A stretch of 64,000 nucleotides of DNA, from assembly GCF_001613935.1 (NCBI RefSeq), contig NZ_LQCI01000002.1:496001-560000 (forward strand). The letters are read 5' to 3'. Under the pieces are notes generated by a model. It was not told the DNA's origin, made no database searches, and saw only the letters and a program-made list of their open reading frames with translations. Below are positions 16,942-26,068 of the stretch, in pieces. The position numbers and the translations under genes were made by a program. The DNA is from Amycolatopsis regifaucium. Lineage in GTDB: Bacteria; Actinomycetota; Actinomycetes; Mycobacteriales; Pseudonocardiaceae. Numbering within the stretch: position 1 is the stretch's first letter; every line of letters begins with the position of its first letter.

Positions 16942-19017
16942 ATGCCCCCGGAACGTCAGCGCGAGCAGTCAGCACCGGCCGAAGGCGAATCGAACGCGCG
17001 GACCGGCCGGTCGGGCGAGGGGCAGCGCGGCAACCACCTGACGACGGCTCAGGGAGTCCGGCTTTCGGACACCGACCACTCGCTGAAGGCGGGCCCGCGG
17101 GGGCCGTCGCTCATGGAGGACTTCCACCTTCGCGAGAAGATCACCCACTTCGACCATGAACGCATCCCGGAGCGGGTGGTCCACGCACGCGGTGCGGCGG
17201 CACACGGCACTTTTCGCGCCTATGGCAACGCGGCGTCGGTGACCAAGGCCGGTTTTCTGGAGGAGGGCCGGGAGACCCCCGTCTTCGTGCGGTTCTCGAC
17301 AGTGCTGGGCTCGCGGGGGTCCGCGGACACCGTCCGGGACGTCCGCGGATTCGCGGTGAAGTTCTACACGGCGGAGGGGAACTTCGACCTGGTCGGCAAC
17401 AACATGCCGGTCTTCTTCATCCAGGACGGCATCAAGTTCCCCGACGTCATCCACGCGGGCAAACCGCACCCGGACCGGGAGATCCCTCAGGCACAGACCG
17501 CGCACGACACCTTCTGGGACTTCGTTTCCCTCCACACCGAGGCGACGCACCACGTCATGTGGGCCATGTCCGATCGCGGAATCCCTCGGTCCTATCGGAC
17601 CATGGAGGGCTTCGGAGTGCACACCTTTCGGCTGGTCAACGCCGAAGGCGCGACCAGCCTGGTGAAGTTCCACTGGAAACCGGTGGCCGGTGTGCACTCA
17701 CTGGTGTGGGAAGAGGCTCAGATCGCCGCCGGCGCCGATCCCGACTTCCACCGCCGGGACATGGCGGACGGCATCGATGCCGGGGCTCCCCTGGAGTACG
17801 AGCTCGGCCTCCAGGTCATGCCGGATTCCGATGACGAGATGTTCGAGGGGATCGACCTGCTCGACCCGACCAAGATCGTCCCGGAAGAGCTCGCCGAGGT
17901 CCAGCTGGTCGGCAAGCTCACGCTGGACCGGAACCCGACCAACTACTTCGCCGAGACCGAACAGGTCGCCTTCCACACCGGCAACCTGGTGCCCGGCATC
18001 GAGGTGACCGACGACCCGCTGATGCAGGCGAGGCTGTTTTCCTATCTGGACACTCAGCTCACCCGGCTCGGCGGCCCCAACTTCACGCAACTGCCGATCA
18101 ACTGCCCGCACGTGGCCGTCAACGACAACCTGCGCGACGGGATGCATCAAACCCTCATCCACCACGGACAGGCCCCCTATCTGCCCAACAGCGTCGACGA
18201 CGCGCTGCCGGCGACGACCACGGAAGCCGACGGCGCTTACGTCCACCGGCCCATCGCGGTCGGAGGCCCCAAGGTCAGGGCCAACCCGGTGTCGTTCGAC
18301 GATCACTTCTCGCAGGCCACGCTCTTCTGGAAGAGCATGTCCCGGATCGAGAAGATCCACTTGATCGAAGCGTTCACGTTCGAGCTGGGAAAGTGCTTCG
18401 CCCAGTCGATCCAGGAACGTGTCCTCGAATCGCTGGCCCAGGTCGACGCCGAACTGTGCGCGGCGGTCGCTGAAGGACTCGGGCTCGCCGCTCCCCTGGG
18501 CACCCCGGCCGCGGACGTCACTCCTTCCGCCGCGCTGTCGCAGATCCCGGCGGGGCCCGGCCCGATCGCGGGCCGCATCATCGGGGTGGTGGCGACGTCC
18601 GGCGCCGATCTCGGCGGGATCGGCGAACTCCGCCGGACCGTCGAGGACCAGGGCGCGATTCTGCGGGTTCTGGCGCCGGTCGGCGGAACGTTGGAGCGCG
18701 GAGGCGGACGACAGCCGGTGGCGAGGACGTTCCTCACCGCCCGCTCCATCGAGTTCGACGCGGTGGTGGTCGCCGGCGGTGCGGCCGGACTGCACGACAT
18801 CAAGCTGACCGTGCTGCTGCAGGAGATGTTCCGTCACTGCAAGGTCATCGGTGCTTGGGGTGACGGGCGTCAAGTGCTGACCGACGCCGGGATCGACGTC
18901 GACGCACCGGGAATCGTGCTCGCCGACGAGGTCGCCGAACCGTTTTCCGCCGAGCTGGTGAGTTCCGTGGGGCTGCACCGTGTCTGGGAGCGGGCCGAAC
19001 GTGTGATGAACGCCTGA
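16942..19017 (+). CDS. katE: Large-subunit heme catalase (HPII/KatE type)
   Basis: A 691-residue clade II catalase. The catalytic histidine lies in VVHARG (His81), and the heme-ligating tyrosine is in RLFSY (Arg364, Tyr368). After the catalase core comes the extra C-terminal flavodoxin-like domain (from about residue 530, with GRIIGVVATSGADL) typical of large-subunit enzymes. It breaks down hydrogen peroxide in the cytoplasm. The ribosome site AAGGAG is close upstream. A stress-sigma-like promoter precedes it, and an acyl-CoA-dehydrogenase-like gene follows 14 bases after the stop, probably in the same transcript. Confidence 0.95.
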   Translation: MPPERQREQSAPAEGESNARTGRSGEGQRGNHLTTAQGVRLSDTDHSLKAGPRGPSLMEDFHLREKITHFDHERIPERVVHARGAAAHGTFRAYGNAASVTKAGFLEEGRETPVFVRFSTVLGSRGSADTVRDVRGFAVKFYTAEGNFDLVGNNMPVFFIQDGIKFPDVIHAGKPHPDREIPQAQTAHDTFWDFVSLHTEATHHVMWAMSDRGIPRSYRTMEGFGVHTFRLVNAEGATSLVKFHWKPVAGVHSLVWEEAQIAAGADPDFHRRDMADGIDAGAPLEYELGLQVMPDSDDEMFEGIDLLDPTKIVPEELAEVQLVGKLTLDRNPTNYFAETEQVAFHTGNLVPGIEVTDDPLMQARLFSYLDTQLTRLGGPNFTQLPINCPHVAVNDNLRDGMHQTLIHHGQAPYLPNSVDDALPATTTEADGAYVHRPIAVGGPKVRANPVSFDDHFSQATLFWKSMSRIEKIHLIEAFTFELGKCFAQSIQERVLESLAQVDAELCAAVAEGLGLAAPLGTPAADVTPSAALSQIPAGPGPIAGRIIGVVATSGADLGGIGELRRTVEDQGAILRVLAPVGGTLERGGGRQPVARTFLTARSIEFDAVVVAGGAAGLHDIKLTVLLQEMFRHCKVIGAWGDGRQVLTDAGIDVDAPGIVLADEVAEPFSAELVSSVGLHRVWERAERVMNA

Positions 19018-19031
19018 GGAATCGGACCTTG

Positions 19032-20027
19032 ATGAAGACCCTGCTCGAACCGGCCGCACCGGAACCTTTGCCGGAGCCGAGAACCGTCGAGACCATCACC
19101 GCCATGGTGCGGTTGCTGATGCAGAACGGGGTCCTCGACCTGCCGCTGCCGGGTGGAGGCGACACGTGGGGCCGCTGGACGACGCTCGCCGGACTGGGGC
19201 GTCGCGACCTGGTGCTCGGCCGGCTCGCGGAGGGCCATACGGACGCTCTCGCGATTCTGGCCGAAGCCGGCCGGGAGCCCGTGCCGGACGCGCTGTACGG
19301 CGTCTGGGCCGCCCGTTCGGGCGGTACCGGCGCGGCCGTCGTGGGCGGTGCGCTCACCGGTACCGTCCGATTCTGCACCGGCGCTCAAGTCCTCGACCGT
19401 GCCCTGGTGATGGCGGATTACGAGGACGGGCCGCCGATCCTGCTGGAAGTCGGCCTGGACGAGCCGGGCGTCCAGCCACTGCCGGAAACGTGGCAGGCGA
19501 TCGGGATGGACGCCTCCGACAGCGGTGACGTCCGGTTCGACGGAGTCCCGATGACCTCGGACCATATCGTCGCCGAGCCGGGCTGGTACTTGTCCCGGCC
19601 GGGGTTCGGCCTTGGCGGCGCGGGCGTCGCCGCGGTGTGGCTCGGCGGCTGTGCGGCCGTCGTGGACTCGGTGACGGCGTACCTGCGCGCCCGCGGCGCG
19701 GCGGACGACCACCAGTACGCCCACCTCGGCGCACTGCACACCGCCCTCCACCAGGCCGACGCGCTGCTCGTGCGGACGGCGGAAGTCGTCGACACCGAAC
19801 AGGACGAGGACCTGCCCCTGCTGACCGGCTTCTGCCGGGCCGCCGTCGAGCACGCGGCCCGGCAGGTCCTGGACATCGCACCGGAGATCACCGGGCCGAC
19901 GGCACTCTGCCGCGATCGACGGCTGCCCCGGCAGCTGGCCGATCTGATGGTCTACGTCCGGCAGCATCACGGCGCTCGGGACCTCGCGGCCTTGGCCGTC
20001 GAACTCCTGAAAGACGGGCGACGCTGA
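19032..20027 (+). CDS. Acyl-CoA dehydrogenase-like protein
   Basis: About 331 residues, shorter than a usual acyl-CoA dehydrogenase (about 380). The middle beta-domain style sequence (GTVRFCTGAQVLDRALVMAD, DVRFDGVPMTSDHIVAEPGW) and C-terminal four-helix region are recognisable, but the N-terminal helical domain is short and I cannot place the catalytic glutamate. It follows the catalase gene closely. Similar truncated family members occur in actinobacterial stress loci with unknown substrates. The start is ATG 19032 rather than the TTG one codon earlier. Confidence 0.7.
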   Translation: MKTLLEPAAPEPLPEPRTVETITAMVRLLMQNGVLDLPLPGGGDTWGRWTTLAGLGRRDLVLGRLAEGHTDALAILAEAGREPVPDALYGVWAARSGGTGAAVVGGALTGTVRFCTGAQVLDRALVMADYEDGPPILLEVGLDEPGVQPLPETWQAIGMDASDSGDVRFDGVPMTSDHIVAEPGWYLSRPGFGLGGAGVAAVWLGGCAAVVDSVTAYLRARGAADDHQYAHLGALHTALHQADALLVRTAEVVDTEQDEDLPLLTGFCRAAVEHAARQVLDIAPEITGPTALCRDRRLPRQLADLMVYVRQHHGARDLAALAVELLKDGRR

Positions 20028-20104
20028 CCACGGGCTCCCACTGTTCCCCGTCGAGGACGTGCCGCGCACCGTCGGTATTCCAGCTTCCCGGTCACCTTCA
20101 CCGA

Positions 20105-20135
20105 GCGGGGTGCGACGAGAGCCTACGCACCCCGC
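20105..20135. terminator. Hairpin between convergent genes
   Basis: Arms GCGGGGTGCG (20105-20114) and CGCACCCCGC (20126-20135) form a perfect 10-bp stem with an 11-base loop. It lies between the stops of the acyl-CoA-dehydrogenase-like gene and the leftward ribosome-hibernation-like gene, so it can end both transcripts. Confidence 0.7.
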
Positions 20136-20148
20136 CCTGCGACGAGCG

Positions 20149-20547
20149 TCAGGGAGAGGTCGGGGCTTGTGGATCGTCGATCACGCCGACCTGCTCAGGG
20201 TTTTCCGGGGGCGCCATGTGGCGGATGCTCTCCGCGCCCTTGTGGTCGTGGGCGCGGGAGTACAGGGAATCCAGTACACTCTTCACCTTGTGCGCCGCCC
20301 CGGCGTACGCGTCGTCCACCGTCGTCGCGTGATGCGTGACCGCCACGGGCTGTTTGCTCCCGGGACGTGCTTCGATCACGCACTTCTTGTCTTCCGGCTT
20401 GGTGCCCCCATTGTCGCTGAGGTGCACCTCCACCCGGGTCAACCAACCGCCGAATCTGGCCAGGGTGCTCGCCAGGTCCGTTTTCACGTAGGTGGCCAGT
20501 CCCTCGCCGCCATGGACGTTGTGGTCGGTGTTGACTTCGATCTGCAC
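20149..20547 (-). CDS. HPF/RaiA-family ribosome-associated protein
   Basis: About 132 residues from GTG 20547, which is preceded by GGAGG six bases away; the frame is open to an ATG at 20604 but that start lacks a site. It begins VQIEVNTDHNVHGGEGL and continues with a beta-alpha-beta pattern (LTRVEVHLSDNGG, KKCVIEARPGSKQPVAVTHH) like the short hibernation-factor fold. Proteins of this type bind idle 30S subunits under stress. The gene faces the catalase operon and lies near other stress-type genes. A GTTT-N16-TGGTAC pair upstream is a weak stress-sigma promoter candidate. Confidence 0.75.
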   Translation of the reverse strand: MQIEVNTDHNVHGGEGLATYVKTDLASTLARFGGWLTRVEVHLSDNGGTKPEDKKCVIEARPGSKQPVAVTHHATTVDDAYAGAAHKVKSVLDSLYSRAHDHKGAESIRHMAPPENPEQVGVIDDPQAPTSP

Positions 20548-20663
20548 GAGCACCCTCCGCGGGAAGACGGTAATGATGTCTCCAGTACCACGGATATCGC
20601 TCACTCAAACTCGGAACCCCTTTCCTCCCGCGGTACTTCACGACTCAGACCGTCGCGCCCGGC

Positions 20664-20689
20664 GTTTGACGTGACGTCGGCGCGGGCAT
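20664..20689 (+). promoter_or_regulatory. Possible SigB/SigF-like promoter for the DUF6131 micro-protein
   Basis: GTTT (20664-20667), a 16-base spacer, then GGGCAT (20684-20689), one mismatch from GGGTAT. It is 60 bases upstream of the small membrane protein start. Confidence 0.4.
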
Positions 20690-20749
20690 TCCGGGGCGAG
20701 CCCCATTGTCGCGGCGGATTCCTCCGGCCGCTTCAGAAAGTGAGTGACC

Positions 20750-20905
20750 ATGATCGTGCTCGGAGTCATCATTCTCGTGATCGGCCTGATCGTCGACATT
20801 CCCGTGCTGACCACCATCGGCGCCGTCGTCGCCGTCGCCGGTGTGGTGCTCGCGATCCTCGGCAGCACGGGACGCAAGGTGGGCGGCCGCGCCCACTGGT
20901 TCTGA
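20750..20905 (+). CDS. DUF6131-like 51-residue membrane protein
   Basis: A short frame beginning MIVLGVIILVIGLIVDIPVL. It has two hydrophobic stretches split by a proline, then a glycine/arginine tail (GRKVGGRAHWF). This matches the small DUF6131 proteins of actinobacteria, which are single- or double-pass membrane micro-proteins of unknown role. No strong ribosome site is visible, but the composition and family pattern are convincing. Confidence 0.75.
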   Translation: MIVLGVIILVIGLIVDIPVLTTIGAVVAVAGVVLAILGSTGRKVGGRAHWF

Positions 20906-20993
20906 GCCACTCGTCGTCCGACCCGGCGCCCCGGACTGGGACCACGTCCTTATCCCGCAACGCTTCCACGCCACCGCACCAACGAGGACAACA

Positions 20994-21503
20994 ATGTCTG
21001 AACCAACGGCACCGGAACCTGTTCCAGCCGAATTACGGGCCCTGGCCGCCGAGGCCGACGCTCTCGCCGAGCGGACCGCGGAAATCGCCGCCCGCCTGGA
21101 AGCCACGGATGACGGGCACGTGCAACGCCTCGCCCAGCCGATGAACAAGGCCACCCACGACCTGGCCGACTACATCGGCGAGATCGCCCGGACCGCCGAG
21201 TACCTGACCCGCGTCCGCGTATCCCGCGATCCCCACCTCTGCGACGTCCCCTGGGGCATCTGCCCCGACCACGGCGTCACCTTGCGCTCGCTCGAAGACC
21301 GGGCCTGGTGCACCGCCACCGGTTGCGGCAACACCTGGACTTACGACCGGCTGCACACCCCCTGCACCGAACCGGCCGCGGCGATCGCCACCGACCGCGA
21401 CGGCGTGACCGGCTCACTCTGCTCGGCCCACGCGTCCGACGCCGCGCAGCGACTGGACGGATGCAGCATCGAATACCTCGATCACCGGGCTACGAACAGC
21501 TGA
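20994..21503 (+). CDS. Conserved hypothetical protein, coiled-coil N-terminus and Cys/His-rich C-terminus
   Basis: About 169 residues from ATG 20994, with GAGGA upstream; the open frame extends further back without support. The first 75 residues are Ala/Glu-rich and probably helical (LRALAAEADALAERTAEIAA). The second half has cysteines and histidines spaced like a zinc-binding or disulfide region (CDVPWGICPDHG, CTATGCGNTW, CSAHASDAAQRLDGC). No family is recognised. Its position after DUF6131 suggests membership in the same stress region. Confidence 0.6.
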   Translation: MSEPTAPEPVPAELRALAAEADALAERTAEIAARLEATDDGHVQRLAQPMNKATHDLADYIGEIARTAEYLTRVRVSRDPHLCDVPWGICPDHGVTLRSLEDRAWCTATGCGNTWTYDRLHTPCTEPAAAIATDRDGVTGSLCSAHASDAAQRLDGCSIEYLDHRATNS

Positions 21504-21589
21504 CCGGCTTCCCGACCGGACAGTGGTTAATGAGCGGCTCGAAACAGCCTTGGGGAAATGCGGTGGAGTTGAACCGTGAAATTCGGGGT

Positions 21590-22066
21590 TCAATTCTCTG
21601 TCGCGTTGGCCTGCCCGGTGTAGTCGGCTATACGATGCCCGGTGCGCCACGGTCGGGCCGCTCCGGATATGCACCAGCGGCGCCATAGCGAGGGATGTTT
21701 GAGTATCGCCGGCAGCAGCGGCAGAGGGTCGAAGTAGGTCATCCGCTCGATCGCTTTGCCGTCGCGCAAGACGATCCGGTCGATGGCAGGCCATTCGATC
21801 AGGTCACGCGTGACGTGAGCGCGCGGCCGGAGTTCGATGAACACCATCTCCGAGTCGCCGCGCCACCTGTCGACCTGAACGCGCAAGTCGGGCAGCAGGC
21901 GCCAGATCCGCCGGAACTCTTCCCGCGCGGCCGCCATCCCGCGCACCGGTGCGGTCAATGGCTGGGTCAACACGATGTCCGGGTGCAAGATCCCTGGCAT
22001 TCACCGGGGAGATGAGTCGTTCCAGAAGTCGATGAATTCTGTGACGAACTGCTCGGGCTGTTGCAT
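21590..22066 (-). pseudogene. NTF2/SnoaL-like protein interrupted by an in-frame TGA
   Basis: From ATG 22066, with an AGAGGTG site upstream, the frame reads MQQPEQFVTEFIDFWNDSSP then Arg and a TGA at 22001-22003. The next codon is ATG (22000), and the same frame continues with PGILHPDIVLTQPLTAPVRG and the rest of an NTF2-like fold (136 more codons). Read through, the whole product is a normal SnoaL-like small protein of about 158 residues. So either the gene has a nonsense mutation, or translation restarts at the TGAATG junction and yields two pieces. The split removes helix 1 of the fold. Confidence 0.65.
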
Positions 22067-22119
22067 ATAGGCACCTCTTCCGGGCGAGCTGATCTTGGTC
22101 GACGGTTGTTCTCGATCAC

Positions 22120-22401
22120 ATGGCTGCTCCGGCACTTCCACAAACGTGCGCCCCCGTACGGTTGTGGCTTGCGCTCGGGCATGCCTTCTACCTCGGCCCC
22201 TTACTGCGCCTCGGTCCCCACTCCTCGGCGATCGCCTGTCTGGGCGTCGGCCTCGACGCGCCCTTCACCGTCCGGACCGACGGGATACCGGACCTGACCG
22301 CTCGCAGCTTCCTGTTCCGCGCCAGGGTTCGCTACGAGATCCGCGACGGGGCGGGCCGGATGCTGTTCTGCTACTTCGACCCGACCTCGGCGCGGATGTA
22401 G
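22120..22401 (+). pseudogene. N-terminal fragment of an AraC-family regulator
   Basis: The frame gives about 93 residues with LWLALGHAFYLGPLLRLGPH, then CLGVGLDAPFTVR and GRMLFCYFDPTSAR. This matches the sensor half of short AraC-type regulators, but it stops at 22401 before any helix-turn-helix domain. It is divergent from the broken NTF2-like gene, a pairing often seen when the regulator controls that gene. Both appear inactive. Confidence 0.45.
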
Positions 22402-22518
22402 CACGACGGAGCGGACCTCGGCCGATAACGCGCCCTGCCGAACGACGCCCGTACGGTCACCGAACCGGCGAAGTGCGAGTCGTGCCCGCCTGTACGTCGT
22501 GAGTCTTCGCGTGCTCGC

Positions 22519-23421
22519 TTATCTACTCTTGGGGTCGGCCTGGTCGGCCGCGGACCTCTTGGGCTGCGCGACGGAGCCGTCCGCCGTGACGGAGGCGCCG
22601 ATGCCCCGCCGTTCGAACTCGGCCGCGATGCCGTCCAGGACACCGTCGAGACCCGCGGCGAACAAGGCGTCGAGGTTCCAGGGGTCGGCGCCCGCGCGCA
22701 TCGCGGGGGCGAGCCGCGGGTACGCGCCATGGTCGAAGATCCGGCGGCGTTCATCGTCCCGAGGGTGCGCCGGCCGCGACCCGGTGATTCGCGCCTGACG
22801 TTCCGCCTCCACGTCGCTGACGTAGGTCAGGGCCACACCCTGTACATAGGAGGCGAAGGTGAACATGTGGCGGAAGGCGTCCGCGGGTTCGAGGCCGAGT
22901 CCGTCAAAGGAGGAGAAGGCGCTCTCGCTGTCGGCCGCGAGGGCCGGGCTGGAGTGTGTACGGGTCGTCACGAGGACCTTCGACAGGATCCACGGGTGGC
23001 GGTGGTAGAGCTCCCAATCGCGATAGGCGGCGCGTTCGAGACCGTGCCGCCAGTCACGCGGCGGCGTATCGGGCAGCGGGGCGTCGGCGAGCGCGGCCTC
23101 CACCATCAGAGCCACCAGTTCGTCCTTGGACGTCACGTGCCGGTACAGGGCCATGGTGCTCGCTCCGAGGTCTGTGGCGACCCGGCGCATCGACAGCGCG
23201 TCAAGCCCTTCGGCGTCCGCGACCTCGATCCCCGCCCGCACGATGCGCTCGATCGTGAGCTGTGGCGCGTTGGCGTCTTCTTCCGGGACGTCGACCGGGT
23301 CTTCTGTTCGCCGTGCCCGGTAAGCCCGTGCCTGGCAGGCACGGGAGCAATAGCGCCGCGGGCGCCCCCGTTCCGCGGACTTGAGCGTCTTTCCGCACGC
23401 CACACAGGCCGACACCGTCAC
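22519..23421 (-). CDS. TetR-family regulator with an N-terminal zinc-finger-like extension
   Basis: A 300-residue protein starting at GTG 23421 with GGGAG upstream. Residues 1-40 carry Cys6, Cys9, Cys25 and Cys29 (CVACG ... YCSRAC), a likely zinc-binding knuckle. A TetR helix-turn-helix follows (IERIVRAGIEVADAEGL ... ASTMALYRHVTSKDELV), then a TetR_C-type ligand domain. It is divergent from an MFS efflux gene, and a palindrome lies in the spacer, so repression of that pump and itself with drug-induced release is the likely role. Confidence 0.88.
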   Translation of the reverse strand: MTVSACVACGKTLKSAERGRPRRYCSRACQARAYRARRTEDPVDVPEEDANAPQLTIERIVRAGIEVADAEGLDALSMRRVATDLGASTMALYRHVTSKDELVALMVEAALADAPLPDTPPRDWRHGLERAAYRDWELYHRHPWILSKVLVTTRTHSSPALAADSESAFSSFDGLGLEPADAFRHMFTFASYVQGVALTYVSDVEAERQARITGSRPAHPRDDERRRIFDHGAYPRLAPAMRAGADPWNLDALFAAGLDGVLDGIAAEFERRGIGASVTADGSVAQPKRSAADQADPKSR

Positions 23422-23544
23422 CAGTCTCCCTTTTCGTCACAACCTTCGAACGCGTGTCGAAATTCTACCCTGCGTTAACTGAAACTCGCTGACCAGGTCT
23501 CTTCTGTGGATCGTTAAATGGATTGCCCTCCATCGCGGGTGCAT

Positions 23545-23580
23545 GTGTACCTTGTACGCGCCAACGCGTATTAAGTACAC
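23545..23580. promoter_or_regulatory. Operator-like inverted repeat between the tetR and MFS genes
   Basis: Arms GTGTACCTTGTACGCG (23545-23560) and CGCGTATTAAGTACAC (23565-23580) pair at 13 of 16 positions around CCAA. It lies 36 bases before the pump ATG, a usual place for a TetR operator. Confidence 0.65.
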
Positions 23581-23616
23581 AGCAATGTGACGAAATTAGT
23601 TCGGAGCAGAAAAGAC

Positions 23617-25176
23617 ATGATCGAAGAACGTAAAAGAGCCGGCACCAGGCAGTGGGTCGGGCTCGCCGTCCTGGTCCTGCCGTGCGTGCTGGCGTCCATG
23701 GACTTGTCCGTCATGTTCGTCACGCTCCCGTCCCTGACGGCCGACCTCCAGCCGAGCAGCTCGGAACTCCTGTGGATCATGGACGTCTACGGCTTTCTGC
23801 TGGCCGGCCTGATGATCACGATGGGCACTCTGGGAGACCGCGTCGGACGACGGCGAGTACTCCTGACCGGCGCCGCGGCCTTCGGTATCGCCTCGGTCCT
23901 GGCCGCCTGCACGTCCAGCCCCGAAGTGCTGATCGCGGCACGCGCACTCATGGGAATCGCGGGGGCCACACTGGCTCCTTCGACCCTTTCCCTGATCCGG
24001 AACATGTTCCATGACGACCGGCAACGAGCCACCGCTGTCGGCGTCTGGACGGCCGGGTTCGCGGGCGGCGCCGTCGTCGGCCCCATCATCGGCGGCCTGC
24101 TGTTGGAACACTTCTGGTGGGGCTCGGTCTTCCTCATCAACGTCCCCGTCATGATCCTGCTGCTGGTACTGGGACCGGTGCTGCTGCCCGAATACCGCGA
24201 CTCGAAGCCAGGCCGATTCGACCTGCTCGGCGCCTTGTTGTCGCTGGTCGCCATCCTCGCCGTGATCTACGGCATCAAACTGATGGCTGAACACGGCTTC
24301 GACTGGACCTCGGCCGTCAGTGTCCTCGCCGGCCTCGCCGTGGGCGTGCTGTTCATCCGTCGCCAGCGCACGACCACGAACCCGATGCTCGACCTCGCAC
24401 TCTTCCGCACGCGCCGGTTCACCGTGCCACTGCTCGTCAACGCACTGAACACCTTCGCCGTGATCGGCTTCTCACTGTTCAACTGGCAGTTCATGCAGCT
24501 CGTGCTCGGCATGAGCCCCTTCGAGTCCGCTTTGTGGTCGCTCCCCACGTTCCTCGTGATGCCCGTGGGTATCGCCCTGGCCACCGCGATGGGGCACCGG
24601 ATCGGCAAGCCCACCGTGATGATCGCCGGCCTGGTGGTGGCGACCGCCGGATACACCGTGCTGTCCCTGATCCGCACCGACTCGGGCATCGTCCATCTGG
24701 TCGGCGCCCTGACCGTGGTCTCGCTCGGCATCGGCGGCGTGGCCGCCGTCGTCACTGAAGTGATCTTGTCCGCCGCGCCACCGGAGCGAGCCGGTGCCGC
24801 CTCCGCCCTGGCGGAGACCTCCGCCGAATTCGGCGGCGCGCTGGGCATCGCGATCCTGGGCAGCATCGGCACCGCCGTCTACCGCGCACAGCTCACCTCA
24901 CGAGCCCCGGCCGCCCTCGACCCTTCACAGCTGGCGGCAGCCGAGGAAACGCTGGGCGGAGCCATCGACACCGCCCTGGCCCTACCGCACCAGACCGGGG
25001 AAGCGTTGCGGAGCATCGCCTTCCACGCCTTCACCCACGAAATGCGGATCGCGGCGATGGTCAGCGCTGTCGTAACAGCCGGTGGGGCCATTCTGATCGC
25101 CACCATGCTCCGGACCGCAAGCACAACACAGCACGACAGCCACCGCCAGGCCGACGGACCACAGGCGATGCCGTAG
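23617..25176 (+). CDS. MFS drug-efflux transporter, DHA2 (14-helix) family
   Basis: About 519 residues from ATG 23617 (an in-frame GTG at 23587 lacks a ribosome site). It has the DHA2 N-terminal pattern LVLPCVLASMDLSVMFVTLP, motif A as GTLGDRVGRRRVLLTG, and the antiporter motif C region GFAGGAVVGPIIGGLLLEHF. Such pumps of the EmrB/QacA/LfrA type export lipophilic cations or antibiotics using the proton gradient. Expression is probably controlled by the divergent TetR at 22519-23421. Confidence 0.92.
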   Translation: MIEERKRAGTRQWVGLAVLVLPCVLASMDLSVMFVTLPSLTADLQPSSSELLWIMDVYGFLLAGLMITMGTLGDRVGRRRVLLTGAAAFGIASVLAACTSSPEVLIAARALMGIAGATLAPSTLSLIRNMFHDDRQRATAVGVWTAGFAGGAVVGPIIGGLLLEHFWWGSVFLINVPVMILLLVLGPVLLPEYRDSKPGRFDLLGALLSLVAILAVIYGIKLMAEHGFDWTSAVSVLAGLAVGVLFIRRQRTTTNPMLDLALFRTRRFTVPLLVNALNTFAVIGFSLFNWQFMQLVLGMSPFESALWSLPTFLVMPVGIALATAMGHRIGKPTVMIAGLVVATAGYTVLSLIRTDSGIVHLVGALTVVSLGIGGVAAVVTEVILSAAPPERAGAASALAETSAEFGGALGIAILGSIGTAVYRAQLTSRAPAALDPSQLAAAEETLGGAIDTALALPHQTGEALRSIAFHAFTHEMRIAAMVSAVVTAGGAILIATMLRTASTTQHDSHRQADGPQAMP

Positions 25177-25687
25177 ACCTCGGCGAAGCGGCCGACGGCT
25201 GGAAGAATTCGGCGAGATCGGCAAACCTCGTCACATAGTGGTGCGACTTTCTGCAACTGACTGCGGTTATTGACCCGTAAGGCAAATCTGGCGTGTCGCG
25301 AAAGCTTCTTTCGTGACCTCCAGTGTCCGGTAGCGAAGGGCCCCTTCCCTACCTTCAGGGTAGGCAAGGAGGCCTTCACGGACCCGACGAGCGCGATGCC
25401 GCGCACGCCACATTCGCCTTACCCCTCGATAGCTGGACCAGCCGGACGACAGCAGGCCGCCGCGCGTCCGAGTTGTTCAGAATCGATCGAGACGGTACGT
25501 CCCATGGCCGCAGCAGTCACCGTGGCGGATTTGAACTGGTTCGAATGCTTTCCGGTTTCCGGCTCGCACCCGGTTGAGTAGCCATGTTCGCGAGAAATCA
25601 CCGCAAGGAGGCCAGGCGCCGAATCGGCGACCGGCGATTCTGCTCATCACTCGCGCCGCTGTAGCGGCGGCATACGAAAGGGAAGAA
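25177..25687. other. Intergenic region holding a MITE-like element
   Basis: About 510 bases without a gene. The main structure is the repeat at 25277-25422. The remaining bases upstream of 25688 should carry the promoter of the secreted-protein gene. Confidence 0.5.
25277..25422. repeat. MITE-like element, complete copy (146 bp)
   Basis: The ends are imperfect inverted repeats: GTAAGGCAAATCTGGCGT (25277-25294) and ACGCCACATTCGCCTTAC (25405-25422), 16 of 18 matching. Inside is a 19-bp imperfect hairpin (25335-25353 with 25359-25377) built on GAAGGGCCCC...CTACC. A partial copy is at 7079-7184. It has no coding capacity. Confidence 0.7.
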
Positions 25688-26068
25688 ATGCGAAAATCGA
25701 AGCTGTTTCCCCTGGCAGCCCTGACGGCCGCGGTGTTGACGGCCTCGGCCGTGGCGTCCGGAACCGGTGTCGCGGCGGAGAACGGCGGCTCGACCGTCAT
25801 GGCGGGCGGCCAGTGCACCGGGTCATGGGTCGATGTCCACGAAACCGTGGTCGCCAGGGCCCGGCCCGACGCGGCGTCCCCGAAGATCTTCGACGTCTTC
25901 GCCGGAGAGACGTTCCCATGCCGCAAGCTGGTCGTCGGCGCGGGCTACAAGGCGTGCGGCTACACCGGCATGAACGGATGGATCCTGGTCCAGGACGGGG
26001 TCATGCGCCACAACGGATATGCCGGGTGGTCTGGCTACATCCCCAGCATCTGCACCAGCGACAGGTAG
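25688..26068 (+). CDS. Small secreted protein, SH3-like
   Basis: A 126-residue protein starting MRKSKLFPLAALTAAVLTAS with a typical signal peptide cleaved near GVAAENG. The mature part (about 90 residues) has four cysteines (CTGSW, FPCRKL, KACGY, SICTS) and a beta-rich pattern resembling short bacterial SH3-like secreted proteins. No specific function is recognised. It lies just upstream of the Cys-rich peptide operon but has its own signal peptide, so it may be independent. Confidence 0.65.
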   Translation: MRKSKLFPLAALTAAVLTASAVASGTGVAAENGGSTVMAGGQCTGSWVDVHETVVARARPDAASPKIFDVFAGETFPCRKLVVGAGYKACGYTGMNGWILVQDGVMRHNGYAGWSGYIPSICTSDR

